A DNA stretch of 64,000 nt from Stutzerimonas stutzeri (GCF_000590475.1 NZ_CP007441.1:2052660-2116659), one strand, 5' to 3'. Positions 33,863-42,916 are shown, counted from the stretch's first letter. Numbers and translations are program-made. The notes: generated by a model from the sequence alone, not told the origin.

Positions 33863-35209
33863 ATGCGTATCCCGAAGCTGCTGGTCGTGGCGCTTGCCGC
33901 TGCGATCTCCGCCCCTGCGATGGCCGCCAGCAACACCTTGGTAGGGTGGGCCATGATGCCCGCCGACACCTTCTCCGACGGTCCGACATCGGCTCAGATG
34001 GCCAACGCCAACCCCTACGGCACCTTCGTGCCACCGTATGAAAATCGTCAGCCGGTGCAGGGCTTTTCCGCCGTGTTGCCAGGCGCGGATGAACACAGCT
34101 TCATCTTCATGACCGACAACGGCTTCGGTGGTCAGACGAACTCTGCGGACGCGCTTTTGCGGCTTTACAGCGTGCGGCCTGATTTCCGTACGGCCAGCGG
34201 CGGGAGCGGGAAAGTCAGTGCGAGCGACTATTTCAGCGGTGCGCCACTGGCTCGCTTCACCCACACGTCGCGCCTCACCCTGAACGACGTCAATCAGAAG
34301 CTTGAGCTGCCGATCCAGGCAGATTACCGCTTCTATTACAACGACGGCTCCAAGCCAGGCGTCGACAGCTCAATTGAGTTTGGCCGCTTGCTCACGGGCG
34401 CCGATCTGGATATCGAGTCGGTGCGTCGGGACAAGAACTGCGCGATGTGGTTTGGCGATGAGTTCGGCCCTTATTTGATCAAGACCGACGCCTCCGGCAC
34501 CGTCACCCGCAGCGCCGTCTCACTGCCGGGTGTCTACGCGCCGCAGCACGCCGATGTAGTGGCGGGGCGAGCAACCGCCAACCTGGGCGGGTCCGGCGGT
34601 TTCGAAGGCATGGCGATCAATCCGCGCGGTGACCGCCTGTACGCGCTGCTGGAGAAAACGATCAACGGTGATGCGGGCGGTACCTTGCGTATCAACGAGT
34701 TCGACATCGATCAGGAGCGCTACACCGACAATGTGTTTTTCTACCGTCTGCAGGAACCCGAACACGCCATTGGCGACATGACTGCGATCGACGAGACGCG
34801 CTTCCTGGTCATCGAGCGCAACGGCGCAACCGCCACTAACGGCATTCCGTTCAAGAAGATCTACCTGATCGACATCCGCGGTGTCGCCAGTGGCGCGGAA
34901 GTGCGCAAGACCGAAGTGGTCGACCTCATGCAGCTGGCCGATCCCGACGACTTGAACGGCGACGGTCAGCGCACCTTTACATTTCCCTACGTGACCATTG
35001 AAAGCGTGTTGCCGCTGGATTCGCGCACCTTGTTGGTCACCAACGACAATAATTTCCCTTATGGAGGAGGGCGGACCCTGAATGCAGATGTAACCGAATT
35101 TCTGAAGATCCGCCTGGCCAAACCGATTGCTGGGGTCCGCCCGCCGCACCAGCGACAGGCCAGAGATACACGCCGTTGCGATGTGTCGGCTGGCCCGAGC
35201 CATGGCTGA
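33863..35209 (+). CDS. Exported phytase-like esterase domain protein
   Basis: About 448 residues from the ATG at 33863, with GGAG ten bases upstream. A signal peptide (MRIPKLLVVALAAAISAPAMAA) exports it to the periplasm or outside. The remainder matches the esterase-like activity of phytase family (PF13449): EHSFIFMTDNGFGG, GADLDIESVRRDKNCAMWFGDEFGPYLIK, GGFEGMAINPRGDRLYALLEKT, DMTAIDETRFLVIERNG and LLVTNDNNFPYG. It is a propeller that may hydrolyse phosphate esters. The C-terminal tail after KIRLAKPI is unusually long and basic. No operon partner. Confidence 0.88.
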   Translation: MRIPKLLVVALAAAISAPAMAASNTLVGWAMMPADTFSDGPTSAQMANANPYGTFVPPYENRQPVQGFSAVLPGADEHSFIFMTDNGFGGQTNSADALLRLYSVRPDFRTASGGSGKVSASDYFSGAPLARFTHTSRLTLNDVNQKLELPIQADYRFYYNDGSKPGVDSSIEFGRLLTGADLDIESVRRDKNCAMWFGDEFGPYLIKTDASGTVTRSAVSLPGVYAPQHADVVAGRATANLGGSGGFEGMAINPRGDRLYALLEKTINGDAGGTLRINEFDIDQERYTDNVFFYRLQEPEHAIGDMTAIDETRFLVIERNGATATNGIPFKKIYLIDIRGVASGAEVRKTEVVDLMQLADPDDLNGDGQRTFTFPYVTIESVLPLDSRTLLVTNDNNFPYGGGRTLNADVTEFLKIRLAKPIAGVRPPHQRQARDTRRCDVSAGPSHG

Positions 35210-35288
35210 TTCGCTTGAGGCGCAGGTGAGGGCCGTTCTGAGGACCAAGCGACGCTGCACTTCAGCTGTCCGGCGCTCACCGCGTTTG

Positions 35289-35306
35289 GGTGGGCGTTAG
35301 CCCACC
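35289..35306. repeat. REP palindrome variant between convergent genes
   Basis: GGTGGGCGTTAGCCCACC, one loop variant of the REP pair at 32567-32624, flanked by G and C that extend the stem. It sits between the phytase-like gene and the convergent oxidoreductase and may act as a bidirectional terminator. Confidence 0.7.
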
Positions 35307-35331
35307 CGAATAAAGCGCAGCGACAGGCCGA

Positions 35332-36366
35332 TCAAGCTTCGCCCACCTGGACCACCAGCTTGCCGAAGTTTTTACCTTCGAGCAGGCCGATAAACGCCTC
35401 GGAGGCGTTTTCCAGGCCTTGCACTATCTGCTCGCGGTACTTGATCTTGCCCTCGGCATACCATGCGCTCATGTCGCGGGCGAACTCGTCGTAGCGGTGG
35501 CCGTAGTCGTTGAAGATGATGAAGCCCTGCATGCGCATGCGCTTTTTCAGAATGGTGTCGAGCAGCAGGGGCAGGCGGTCCGGCCCGTCCGGCAAATCGG
35601 TGCTGTTGTACTGGGCAACCACGCCGCAGATCGGCACTCGAGCACTGGTATTGAGCAAGGGCAACACGGCATCGAATACCTTGCCGCCGACGTTCTCGAA
35701 ATACACATCGATGCCGTCCGGGCAGTGCTTGGCCAAGTGCTGCGCGAATTCGTCCGCGCGATGATCGATACACGCATCGAAACCAAGCGTCTCGACCGCA
35801 TGCCGGCACTTCTCGGGCCCGCCAGCGATGCCCACCACATGACAGCCTTTCAGCTTGCCGATCTGCCCTACCGTGGCACCCACCGGTCCGGTGGCGGCAG
35901 CGACCACCAGCGTTTCCCCGGCCTTCGGCTGACCGATATCGAGAAGCCCCATGTAAGCGGTGAAGCCCGGCATGCCCAGCACGCCCAGGGCATGGGACGG
36001 ATGGGCCATTTCCCGGTCGAGCTTGAGCAAACCTTCACCATTGGACACGGCATAGTCCTGCCAGCCGTTGCCACTGAGCACCCAGTCGCCTTCCCGGTAA
36101 TCCGCGTGGCGGGACTCGACGACCCGACTGACCGTGCCGCCGACCATGACATCACCTACTTCCAGGGGCGGGGCATAGGAAGGCCCGGCGCTCATCCGAC
36201 CACGCATGTAAGGGTCTAGAGACAGATAAACGGTGCGCAGCAGCAACTGGCCGTCCTCGGGTTTGGGGACTGGCCCGGTTTCCAGGCGGAAATTATCGGT
36301 CGTCGGTGCGCCATGAGGGCGAGAGGCGAGGTGAACGCGACGGTTGTGTTGCGGATTCTGGATCAT
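35332..36366 (-). CDS. curA: NADP-dependent oxidoreductase, CurA/prostaglandin-reductase type
   Basis: 344 residues from the ATG at 36366 with GGAG nine bases upstream. Zinc-free medium-chain reductase: N-terminal LRTVYLSLDPYMRGRM, GGTVSRVVES, then the Rossmann motif AAATGPVGATVGQIGKLKG, AGGPEKC and VYFENVGGKVFDAVL. The family reduces double bonds of unsaturated ketones with NADPH (curcumin reductase of E. coli is the named member). It stands alone. The 477 bases upstream of its start contain its promoter. Confidence 0.9.
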   Translation of the reverse strand: MIQNPQHNRRVHLASRPHGAPTTDNFRLETGPVPKPEDGQLLLRTVYLSLDPYMRGRMSAGPSYAPPLEVGDVMVGGTVSRVVESRHADYREGDWVLSGNGWQDYAVSNGEGLLKLDREMAHPSHALGVLGMPGFTAYMGLLDIGQPKAGETLVVAAATGPVGATVGQIGKLKGCHVVGIAGGPEKCRHAVETLGFDACIDHRADEFAQHLAKHCPDGIDVYFENVGGKVFDAVLPLLNTSARVPICGVVAQYNSTDLPDGPDRLPLLLDTILKKRMRMQGFIIFNDYGHRYDEFARDMSAWYAEGKIKYREQIVQGLENASEAFIGLLEGKNFGKLVVQVGEA

Positions 36367-36843
36367 CGAGCATGTCTCCACTGTCAGGGCAACGTTTAGC
36401 CGATAGGGTTAATGGTCTTGAGCAGCCGTGTCGATGTGCAACGGGGCGGCCACGCACGCTCTGTTCAATACGAAATCATTCGTTGCCAAGCTGCCCAGCA
36501 TCTGAACGGGGCGGATCTGCCAAGTTCGGGATGCGTTTTGCGATGGGCGCCCAGCTACCGCTGCCAGCGAGGCGCACCCCGGAAAAGAACCGCGCTTGGG
36601 CGACTTCCGAATAGGCTGCAATGGTCTTTCTTTACACATGTCAATAGCTAACGGTCGGTTTAGGCGTCATTTCGTTGCGAGGCACTGAACCTCATTCGTC
36701 TTCCTCGGTCCGACCTGAGCGCTGTGCTCAAACCCAGAGAAAGCGCCGCAGCGGCATCTGGCGCGACCCCTGTTATCGCGGCCGGGTGACAAAACGACCA
36801 GACCGAAATGACACCTGCCTCTCGATCACGGACCAAGCGACCT
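36367..36843. other. Intergenic region before the glycosyltransferase fusion
   Basis: About 477 bases with no gene I can support. It is locally less G/C-rich near 36620-36670 (TTTACACATGTCAATAGC), where a promoter is likely. No repeat or operator stands out. Confidence 0.4.
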
Positions 36844-38925
36844 ATGGATCAGATATACGCCGTTGTACTGTCGTACAAACGTAAAGGCTTGCTTAAGCGT
36901 TGCCTGGACGGCATCAGCGCTCAAACCCGGCCATGCGACGCCATTATCGTCGTCGATAACGCCAGTCATGACGGGACCGAGGAGATGCTGCTCGAGTCAG
37001 GAATTGCAAACCTCAAGGTATACGTACTGTCGCGCAATACCGGTGCCTCGGGAGGTTTCAGTGCCGGGTTTCGCATCGCCTACCAACAGGGTGCCGATTT
37101 TGTCTGGATGATGGATGACGATGTCATTCCCGAGCCGGATGCCTTGGAACAGTTGGTCGAGGCTGATAAGCGGCTTCGTGCGCGTGACAAACCACACTCA
37201 TTCCTCGTTTCGACGGCTCATACCGAAGACGGGCTACTGACCAATGTTCCTCGCATCGATGAACGTACCAATGCCATTGATTATGAGAATTGGCCAGCAC
37301 TGCTCGACATCGGGGTGATTCCCGTGCGTCCGGCTACCTTCGTCTCGATCCTCGTCCCTCGGACGTCGTTACGGCAGCATGGCCTGCCTATCGCACCCAT
37401 GTTCATGTGGGGCGACGATACCGAATTCACCTTGCGCATCACCCAGGAGGTACCGGGTTATCTGGTGGCGGCGAGCAGGGTGCTGCATATGCGACGGGTC
37501 AGCGGTGCCATCGATATTCTCCGAGAGACGGACCCGGACCGGGTGGCGTTGCATCGACATCTGGTGCGCAATGAACTATTCGTGGCGCGCAAATACTTTC
37601 GTAAGCGCCGAATGCTGGGGTTGCTGGCTTCACGCCTAGGGCAAGCTGCGCAAATGCTGCAGCGTGGTCAATTCGGCAAAGCCAGGATCGTGATGAGTGG
37701 TCTGCTTGAAAGCGTACGCTTCTCGCCGGAACCAGAAGGGGCCGACGCACCGGTGGAGGCGCTGGGTGTAAGCGTACGCGAACTGATCCCAAAGTCGTTG
37801 AGCGCTGCCTCGACGACGGTTGATCCGCGGACTCCCTCCGAGACGCCATCAGCCTTGGCGAGCGAACCTTCCGCGGAGCCGGAAAAGCTGGAAGCAACAC
37901 ATCCCCCACAACCCAGGCCGAACATGCGCGTCCTGGTATGCGGCGCGGGTGGCCAAGTGGGCCGTTGTCTGGTCAATCAAGCCGCCAGCTTTGGGCTGGA
38001 GGCCATCGGGCTGACGCGTCAGGATCTCGATATCACCGTGCCTGCGCAGATCAATCAGGCGATCGAACGCTACCAGCCGGCGCTGATCATCAACGCAGCG
38101 GCGTATACCAACCTCGATCATGCCGAAGCCGAGGTCGTCCATGCCGAAGCGGTGAACCGCGACGGTGCCGCTAATCTGGCTCAGGCCGCCAGGCACTTCG
38201 GAATTCCATTGTTTCACCTGTCCAGCGAATACGTCTTCAAGGGAGACGCCTCGGTGCCTTATCGGGAATCCGACCCGGCAGTGCCGATCTGTGTGTACGG
38301 CGAAACGCGACGGGCAGGGGAGATCGCCATCAGCGAGACACTGGATCGATACCTGATTCTGCGCACCAGCTGGATCTATGGCGAGCACGGCAACAACTTC
38401 GTCAAGACCATGCTGAATCTCGGTCGCAAGACCGACGAAATTTCAGTCGTCAGTGATCAGATCGGCTGCCCGACCCGCTCACGCAGTGTCGCGCGGGTGC
38501 TGATCGAATTGGCGCTGCGCTACTGCCGCGACGGCGATCTCGAATGGGGGCTTTATCATTACAGCGGCACTTCGCCCTGTTCGTGGGCTGAGTTCGCCGT
38601 CGAGGTTTTCCGCGAAGCCGAGCGGGCCGGCCTGATCGACAAGGCGCCTCACGTGTTGCCGGTAACCAGTGGGAGCCTGCCCCGCGCTGCGGCCAGGCCC
38701 GCCTGGTCGGTGCTCGATTGCAGCCGGATTGAAAGCACCTTTGGTATCAAGCCCAAGCCATGGCGCGACGAACTGCGCCATGTGATCAGGCAAATGAGCG
38801 ACGTGCCATCGACTCCGTTCGGACCGGTGCCAAGCCGTGTGCCATTCAGGACCTATCCGCAAATTGGCGGTGAAGGGCCTAGCCTGGCCCAGTTTGCGGT
38901 CGCGCAAGGAGCAGGCCAACGCTGA
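36844..38925 (+). CDS. Fusion of GT2 glycosyltransferase and RmlD-like reductase
   Basis: About 693 residues. Residues 1-260 are a family 2 glycosyltransferase of the rhamnosyl/galactofuranosyl type (AVVLSYKRKGLLKRCLDGI, DAIIVVDNASHDGTEE, NTGASGGFSAGFRIA, WMMDDDVIPEPDALE). A proline/serine-rich linker (about 300-358) leads to an RmlD/RfbD domain (MRVLVCGAGGQVGRCL, LDITVPAQI, IINAAAYTNLDHAEAE, TSWIYGEHGNNFVKTML, DQIGCPTRS). RmlD makes dTDP-rhamnose, so donor synthesis and transfer would be joined in one chain. However, the catalytic YxxxK reads Y485-GETR-489: lysine is replaced by arginine, and the usual STDYVFDG is SSEYVFKG. The start at 36844 is chosen by homology; 36808 is possible and neither has a clear Shine-Dalgarno sequence. 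Confidence 0.87.
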   Translation: MDQIYAVVLSYKRKGLLKRCLDGISAQTRPCDAIIVVDNASHDGTEEMLLESGIANLKVYVLSRNTGASGGFSAGFRIAYQQGADFVWMMDDDVIPEPDALEQLVEADKRLRARDKPHSFLVSTAHTEDGLLTNVPRIDERTNAIDYENWPALLDIGVIPVRPATFVSILVPRTSLRQHGLPIAPMFMWGDDTEFTLRITQEVPGYLVAASRVLHMRRVSGAIDILRETDPDRVALHRHLVRNELFVARKYFRKRRMLGLLASRLGQAAQMLQRGQFGKARIVMSGLLESVRFSPEPEGADAPVEALGVSVRELIPKSLSAASTTVDPRTPSETPSALASEPSAEPEKLEATHPPQPRPNMRVLVCGAGGQVGRCLVNQAASFGLEAIGLTRQDLDITVPAQINQAIERYQPALIINAAAYTNLDHAEAEVVHAEAVNRDGAANLAQAARHFGIPLFHLSSEYVFKGDASVPYRESDPAVPICVYGETRRAGEIAISETLDRYLILRTSWIYGEHGNNFVKTMLNLGRKTDEISVVSDQIGCPTRSRSVARVLIELALRYCRDGDLEWGLYHYSGTSPCSWAEFAVEVFREAERAGLIDKAPHVLPVTSGSLPRAAARPAWSVLDCSRIESTFGIKPKPWRDELRHVIRQMSDVPSTPFGPVPSRVPFRTYPQIGGEGPSLAQFAVAQGAGQR

Positions 38926-38999
38926 GCCGTGCAGGGTGGAAAAACTTTTTCCGAATGTAACGGTCTGAGCTTCACGTTTAAGCAAATGGAATTCCGTGG

Positions 39000-40211
39000 A
39001 TGAGCGATTCAGCTGTTAGACGCGTGGGTGTTTCAGGCACAGGGATGATCTCGCACTGTTTCGTTCGACTGATCATGCAGCACTACAAGGATCTGCAGAT
39101 CAGCCGGGTCCTGACCCGTAGAAGTATCGGGACCTTGGGCGATTTTCCTCTCCAGGAGGTTTTGACGAACTCCATCGACGAACTCATCGAGCACTCGGAC
39201 ATCATCGTCGAGTGTACAGGCGACGTGTTCTTCGGAACGGAAGTGATCGAGCGCGCATTCGAAGCCGGACTGCCGGTCGTCACCGTCAATGCGGAGCTTC
39301 AGGTCACCACCGGTTCCTATCTGTCTGGTAAAGGATTGCTGACTGAAGCCGAGGGCGATCAGCCCGGCTCATTGGCCGCGTTGCGCGAGGAGGCCTTGCA
39401 AATGGGCTTTCAGCCGCTCGTATACGGCAATATGAAGGGCTACCTGAACCACAATCCGAGCCGCGAGGACATGGCCTACTGGGCCAAGCGGCAGGGCATC
39501 AGCATCGAGCAGACCACCTCTTTCACCGATGGCACCAAAGTGCAGATCGAACAGGTGGTGGTCGGTAATGGTTTCGGCGCGACCATTACCCGACGCGGCC
39601 TGGAAGGCTTGGCCTCCACCGACCTGAACCGTAGCGGTAACGTCCTTGGACTGATCGCCGATGGCCTCGGCCAGCCCATCGTCGATTATGTTCTGCCCAG
39701 CGGCTATCCGGCTGGTGGGGTTTTTCTGGTCTGCCGGCACGACCAAGAGCAAGCCCCGGCGATCGAATACTTCAAGTTGGGCCCTGGTCCGTACTATGTG
39801 CTGACGCGTCCGTTTCACCTGTGCTCGCTTGAGGTCGGAAAGACGGTGCGCCGCGTTCTGGCCGGTGGTGGCGTGCTGCTGAATAACTCTGTTCAGCCCA
39901 CCTTGGGTGTCGCGGCGGTAGCCAAGCGCGACATGAAAGCCGGCGAAGTGATCAGCCGGGGTATCGGCGGCTTCGATGTGCGTGGCGAAGCGGTGCGGCT
40001 AATCGATGAGCTCGATCATGTGCCCATCGGTCTGCTGCGCAATACCGTGCTCAAGCGAGCCGTCGAGCCAGGCCAATTGATCACCTTCGACGACGTCGAT
40101 ATTCAGCCTAGCCGCGCTTTAGACCTCGTTTTTCAACAGCGTCATAAAGTGATGGAGCGGGACGAGTCGCGCATTCGCCCGGATGGGATTGTTCAGCAGG
40201 CCCAGAAATAA
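39000..40211 (+). CDS. NAD(P)-dependent oxidoreductase with C-terminal SAF domain
   Basis: 403 residues. N-terminal Rossmann domain (VGVSGTGMISHCF, SDIIVECTGDVFFGTEVI, GLPVVTVNAELQV), similar to homoserine dehydrogenase/GFO-type enzymes, a middle catalytic part (NMKGYLNHNP, TSFTDGTKVQIEQ) and a SAF domain near the end (LGVAAVAKRDMKAGEVISR to LITFDDVDI). SAF domains bind sugars or sugar acids, as in sialic-acid synthase tails. The reaction is not known to me; it is likely a sugar-modifying enzyme for surface polysaccharide since it follows the glycosyltransferase fusion. A small inverted repeat GGAAAA/TTTTCC lies in the gap (38938-38952). Confidence 0.8.
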   Translation: MSDSAVRRVGVSGTGMISHCFVRLIMQHYKDLQISRVLTRRSIGTLGDFPLQEVLTNSIDELIEHSDIIVECTGDVFFGTEVIERAFEAGLPVVTVNAELQVTTGSYLSGKGLLTEAEGDQPGSLAALREEALQMGFQPLVYGNMKGYLNHNPSREDMAYWAKRQGISIEQTTSFTDGTKVQIEQVVVGNGFGATITRRGLEGLASTDLNRSGNVLGLIADGLGQPIVDYVLPSGYPAGGVFLVCRHDQEQAPAIEYFKLGPGPYYVLTRPFHLCSLEVGKTVRRVLAGGGVLLNNSVQPTLGVAAVAKRDMKAGEVISRGIGGFDVRGEAVRLIDELDHVPIGLLRNTVLKRAVEPGQLITFDDVDIQPSRALDLVFQQRHKVMERDESRIRPDGIVQQAQK

Positions 40212-40408
40212 TGAAGAAGATTCAAGACGAGGCGGAAATATGGGCTGACGGCTACAGCTTCGTCGAGTTCCAGCGAACCGGGACCGGTCTGATTCCTTAT
40301 CACCACGAGTTCCGCTCCTCAACCCCAGCGCCGCCAGTCGCATCGCCGTTGCGTTTGGCACAGGGCGAATCAGAGAGTGGTTGGACACCCTGGGTTTTTC
40401 TTGCGTGA
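40211..40408 (+). CDS. Short ORF coupled to the SAF gene, probably truncated
   Basis: The ATG shares a base with the preceding TAA (TAATG), which is typical of a coupled downstream gene. The first about 35 residues (IWADGYSFVEFQRTGTGLIP, then YHHEF) look like the beginning of a real protein; after RSS the composition changes to a low-information tail and stops at 65 residues. I take it as the 5' end of a third gene whose remainder was lost. Not recognised. A genuine small protein is possible. Confidence 0.5.
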   Translation: MKKIQDEAEIWADGYSFVEFQRTGTGLIPYHHEFRSSTPAPPVASPLRLAQGESESGWTPWVFLA

Positions 40409-40441
40409 AGAGTGGTGGTGCGGCTCATGCCAACCGTGGAG

Positions 40442-40657
40442 TCACACGGGTCGGGACTGATTACCCAGCGTCGCGGTTGCACCCATTTCACTGACAGCGG
40501 TGAGGAAGTCTCGCGCTATGCGAACGACCGCACCTCCGAAACTGGCGGCTTCGTTCTGGGCATCCTGCTCATTTTGAAACACCGCCAATACGCTGCCGTA
40601 TGAGTAAACGACTCCCCAGCTGCCAGCGTCGTCGGTATCCATCTTCGTTATGTCCAT
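40442..40657 (-). CDS. Small hypothetical protein, 71 residues
   Basis: AGGAAGA six bases before the ATG supports it. The protein (GSWGVVYSYGSVLAVFQNEQ, AVVRIARDFLTAVSEM) is soluble with a strand-strand-helix look and no known domain. It lies in the accessory patch between the truncated ORF and the DUF2892-like gene. No function proposed. Confidence 0.55.
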   Translation of the reverse strand: MDITKMDTDDAGSWGVVYSYGSVLAVFQNEQDAQNEAASFGGAVVRIARDFLTAVSEMGATATLGNQSRPV

Positions 40658-40872
40658 GATGTCTTCCTAGGGTTTTACCAATGTGACGGAATCACGTCGC
40701 ATAGATATCATGCCGTCAAAACATCGACAATCACCGTTCGGCGGCAGGTCCAAACGCCAGCTTCGACACCGACAAAAGCCAAGCTGCTGCGCGTCGGTCG
40801 CAGCCTGGCACCTTCCGTCAATATGGCTTTCATCAGTGGTGAGCAGAGCGTTGCCCAACTCACCAGCGCCCT

Positions 40873-41247
40873 CTATCGGCTGACGTTGTGCCGCTCGCCT
40901 GGGTGCGTTTCATGCCCCATCGGCGTGGTATTGGGAAGCGTCACTTCGGGCTCTAAGAAGTCAGGGCTGTGCACTTCAGAGTCGAGGGGCATATGGCTAT
41001 AGCGCTGCTTGTTTGCCACGTTCTGATGTCGCTCTTGCTGGTCGGCCTCGGTCAGGATGCGCTTGGCCTCACAGCGCCCGCTGATGCCGCGGGTCAGTGC
41101 CATGCCGCCCATGGCCAGTTGCAGCAGCCCACTCAAACCGCCGTGCCGCACGCCTCTGCCCAGCAGCATCAGTCCAGCGCGGATCGAAGCCGCACGCTCC
41201 CAGCCATGCACGTTCTGTGATGCGGTTTTGTCGAGATATCGATTCAC
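40873..41247 (-). CDS. YgaP-like (DUF2892-type) membrane protein
   Basis: The start is GTG at 41247 with AAGGAG seven bases before it. The N-terminal half resembles the DUF2892 pattern (ERAASIRAGLMLLGRGVRHG, LLQLAMGGMALTRGISGRCE) with two weak membrane helices. The C-terminal 60 residues are polar and variable, ending in HETHPGERHN. Total 124 residues. DUF2892 proteins are small inner-membrane proteins of unknown role, often near stress genes. The 215 bases towards the 71-residue gene show nothing. Confidence 0.72.
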   Translation of the reverse strand: MNRYLDKTASQNVHGWERAASIRAGLMLLGRGVRHGGLSGLLQLAMGGMALTRGISGRCEAKRILTEADQQERHQNVANKQRYSHMPLDSEVHSPDFLEPEVTLPNTTPMGHETHPGERHNVSR

Positions 41248-41836
41248 GGTCGCTCCTTATATAGGTTGTGTGTGTCACAGGTTCGGCATCGTCGTGCGGT
41301 AACTCGTTCTGGGAAGGGGATGAATGGTGTGTTCGATCATTTGGAGTCACTGTTGTGAGCCACCGATAAAGGCTTGACAGCCGGGCATGGCTGCCGCAGA
41401 TTTCGCTAAACGTAATTCAATTACGCAAACAAAATGGCGTTCGATAAATCAGACGCGCTCTTGCACCCAGTCGTGGCAAAGAATATGGATCCGTATACCG
41501 CTTACCGTACTGCTTGGTCTGGCCGGCTCCGGAACGCTTTGGCAGCCGGAGCGGTGGGCGACGTGGCCGCTCCGGTGGTCCGGTTCCGCCACGCTGGTGA
41601 ACATGAGCAATTGCTTCGCCTCACGCTGACCCAGCAGCGCGGGGCGGTGGTGTCGCGATCCGCTGATTTGCGGCGGTCATTCGGCGAAGCCTCAGTGACC
41701 GCCGAATGAAAATCCTTGGCTTCCGTCTCACCCTCGGCGATCACCTCGGTCGCAGCGTTCGGGGTATTTCCTGTGCACCGCCGGGCTGACGCTTTCGCGT
41801 CGACCCTCTCATGCACAGTTAATCAAGGAGCCAATC
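41248..41836. other. Long leader/intergenic region before hpd
   Basis: 589 bases. Open frames exist but none has a believable protein. It contains the palindrome at 41411-41425 and, at 41674-41709, two overlapping hairpins that use the same bases (CGGTCA/TGACCG and TCATTCGGCG/CGCCGAATGA). Together with AAGGAG before hpd, this looks like a long regulated leader. Confidence 0.5.
41411..41425. promoter_or_regulatory. HmgR-like operator palindrome upstream of hpd
   Basis: CGTAATT-C-AATTACG is a perfect seven-base inverted repeat. From memory, the IclR-type repressor HmgR of P. putida binds a 17-base palindrome with the arms CGTAAT/ATTACG. HmgR responds to homogentisate, the product of hpd. The site is about 410 bases before the hpd ATG. 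Confidence 0.6.
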
Positions 41837-42916
41837 ATGGCCGATCTGTTTGAAAACCCAATGGGCCTCATGGGCTTCGAGTTCATCGAATTCGCCTCGC
41901 CCAACCCGAACGTCATCGAGCCAGTGCTGGAAAGCATGGGTTTCTCCCATGTCGCCAACCACCGCTCGAAAGACGTGGCGCTGTACCGTCAGGGTGAAAT
42001 CAACGCCATCGTCAACCGCGAGTCCAAGGGCATCGCGGCGTATTTTGCCGCCGAGCACGGCCCGTCGGTGTGTGGCATGGCCTTCCGCGTGAAGGATGCG
42101 CAGAAGGCCTATACCCGTGCGCTGGAGTTGGGGGCGCAAGCCATTGAACTGCCCACCGGGCCGATGGAGCTGCGTCTGCCAGCGATCAAGGGTATCGGCG
42201 GTGCGCCGCTGTATCTGGTCGACCGTTTCGGCGAAGGCAGCTCCATCTACGACATCGACTTTGTTTTTCTCGAAGGCGTTGATCGTCATCCAGTGGGTGC
42301 TGGCCTAAAGATCATCGATCACCTGACCCACAATGTGTACCGGGGCCGCATGGTCTACTGGGCGGACTTTTACGAGAAGTTGTTCAACTTCCGCGAGATC
42401 CGCTACTTCGATATCAAAGGCGAGTACACCGGCCTGACTTCCAAGGCCATGACCGCGCCGGACGGCATGATCCGCATCCCGCTCAACGAGGAATCGTCGA
42501 AGGGCGCGGGGCAGATCGAGGAGTTTCTGATGCAGTTCAACGGCGAGGGCATTCAGCACGTGGCCTTCCTCACCGATGACCTGATCCAGACCTGGGACAA
42601 GCTGAAGGCCAGCGGCACGGTGTTCATGACCGCACCGCCGGAAACCTACTACGAGATGCTCGAAGGGCGCCTTCCCAACCACGGCGAGCCGGTGGAGGAG
42701 TTGAAGTCGCGCGGCATCCTGCTCGACGGCGCAGAAGAGAATGGCGAGCAGCGACTGTTGCTGCAGATATTCTCCGGCACCGTGCTGGGTCCCGTGTTCT
42801 TCGAGTTTATCCAGCGCAAGGGCGACAGCGGCTTCGGCGAAGGCAACTTCAAGGCGTTGTTCGAATCCATTGAGCGTGATCAGATCCAGCGTGGCGTGCT
42901 AAGCACCACTGAGTGA
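41837..42916 (+). CDS. hpd: 4-hydroxyphenylpyruvate dioxygenase
   Basis: 359 residues, standard for bacterial HPPD. Two vicinal-oxygen-chelate halves; the Fe(II) ligands are the histidine in IDHLTHNV, the histidine in GIQHVAFLTDD and the glutamate in FFEFIQRKG. The C-terminal GDSGFGEGNFKALFESIE helix that gates the active site is present. It turns 4-hydroxyphenylpyruvate into homogentisate in tyrosine and phenylalanine breakdown. SD AAGGAG. Monocistronic, closed by a strong terminator at 42926; the hmgABC genes are not in the window. Likely controlled through the palindrome at 41411. Confidence 0.97.
   Translation: MADLFENPMGLMGFEFIEFASPNPNVIEPVLESMGFSHVANHRSKDVALYRQGEINAIVNRESKGIAAYFAAEHGPSVCGMAFRVKDAQKAYTRALELGAQAIELPTGPMELRLPAIKGIGGAPLYLVDRFGEGSSIYDIDFVFLEGVDRHPVGAGLKIIDHLTHNVYRGRMVYWADFYEKLFNFREIRYFDIKGEYTGLTSKAMTAPDGMIRIPLNEESSKGAGQIEEFLMQFNGEGIQHVAFLTDDLIQTWDKLKASGTVFMTAPPETYYEMLEGRLPNHGEPVEELKSRGILLDGAEENGEQRLLLQIFSGTVLGPVFFEFIQRKGDSGFGEGNFKALFESIERDQIQRGVLSTTE

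Noticed and set aside
41434..41709. 91-codon + strand ORF in the hpd leader
   Set aside because: It has an ATG but no ribosome-binding site, its protein resembles nothing, and its end coincides with the hairpin region; treated as leader.
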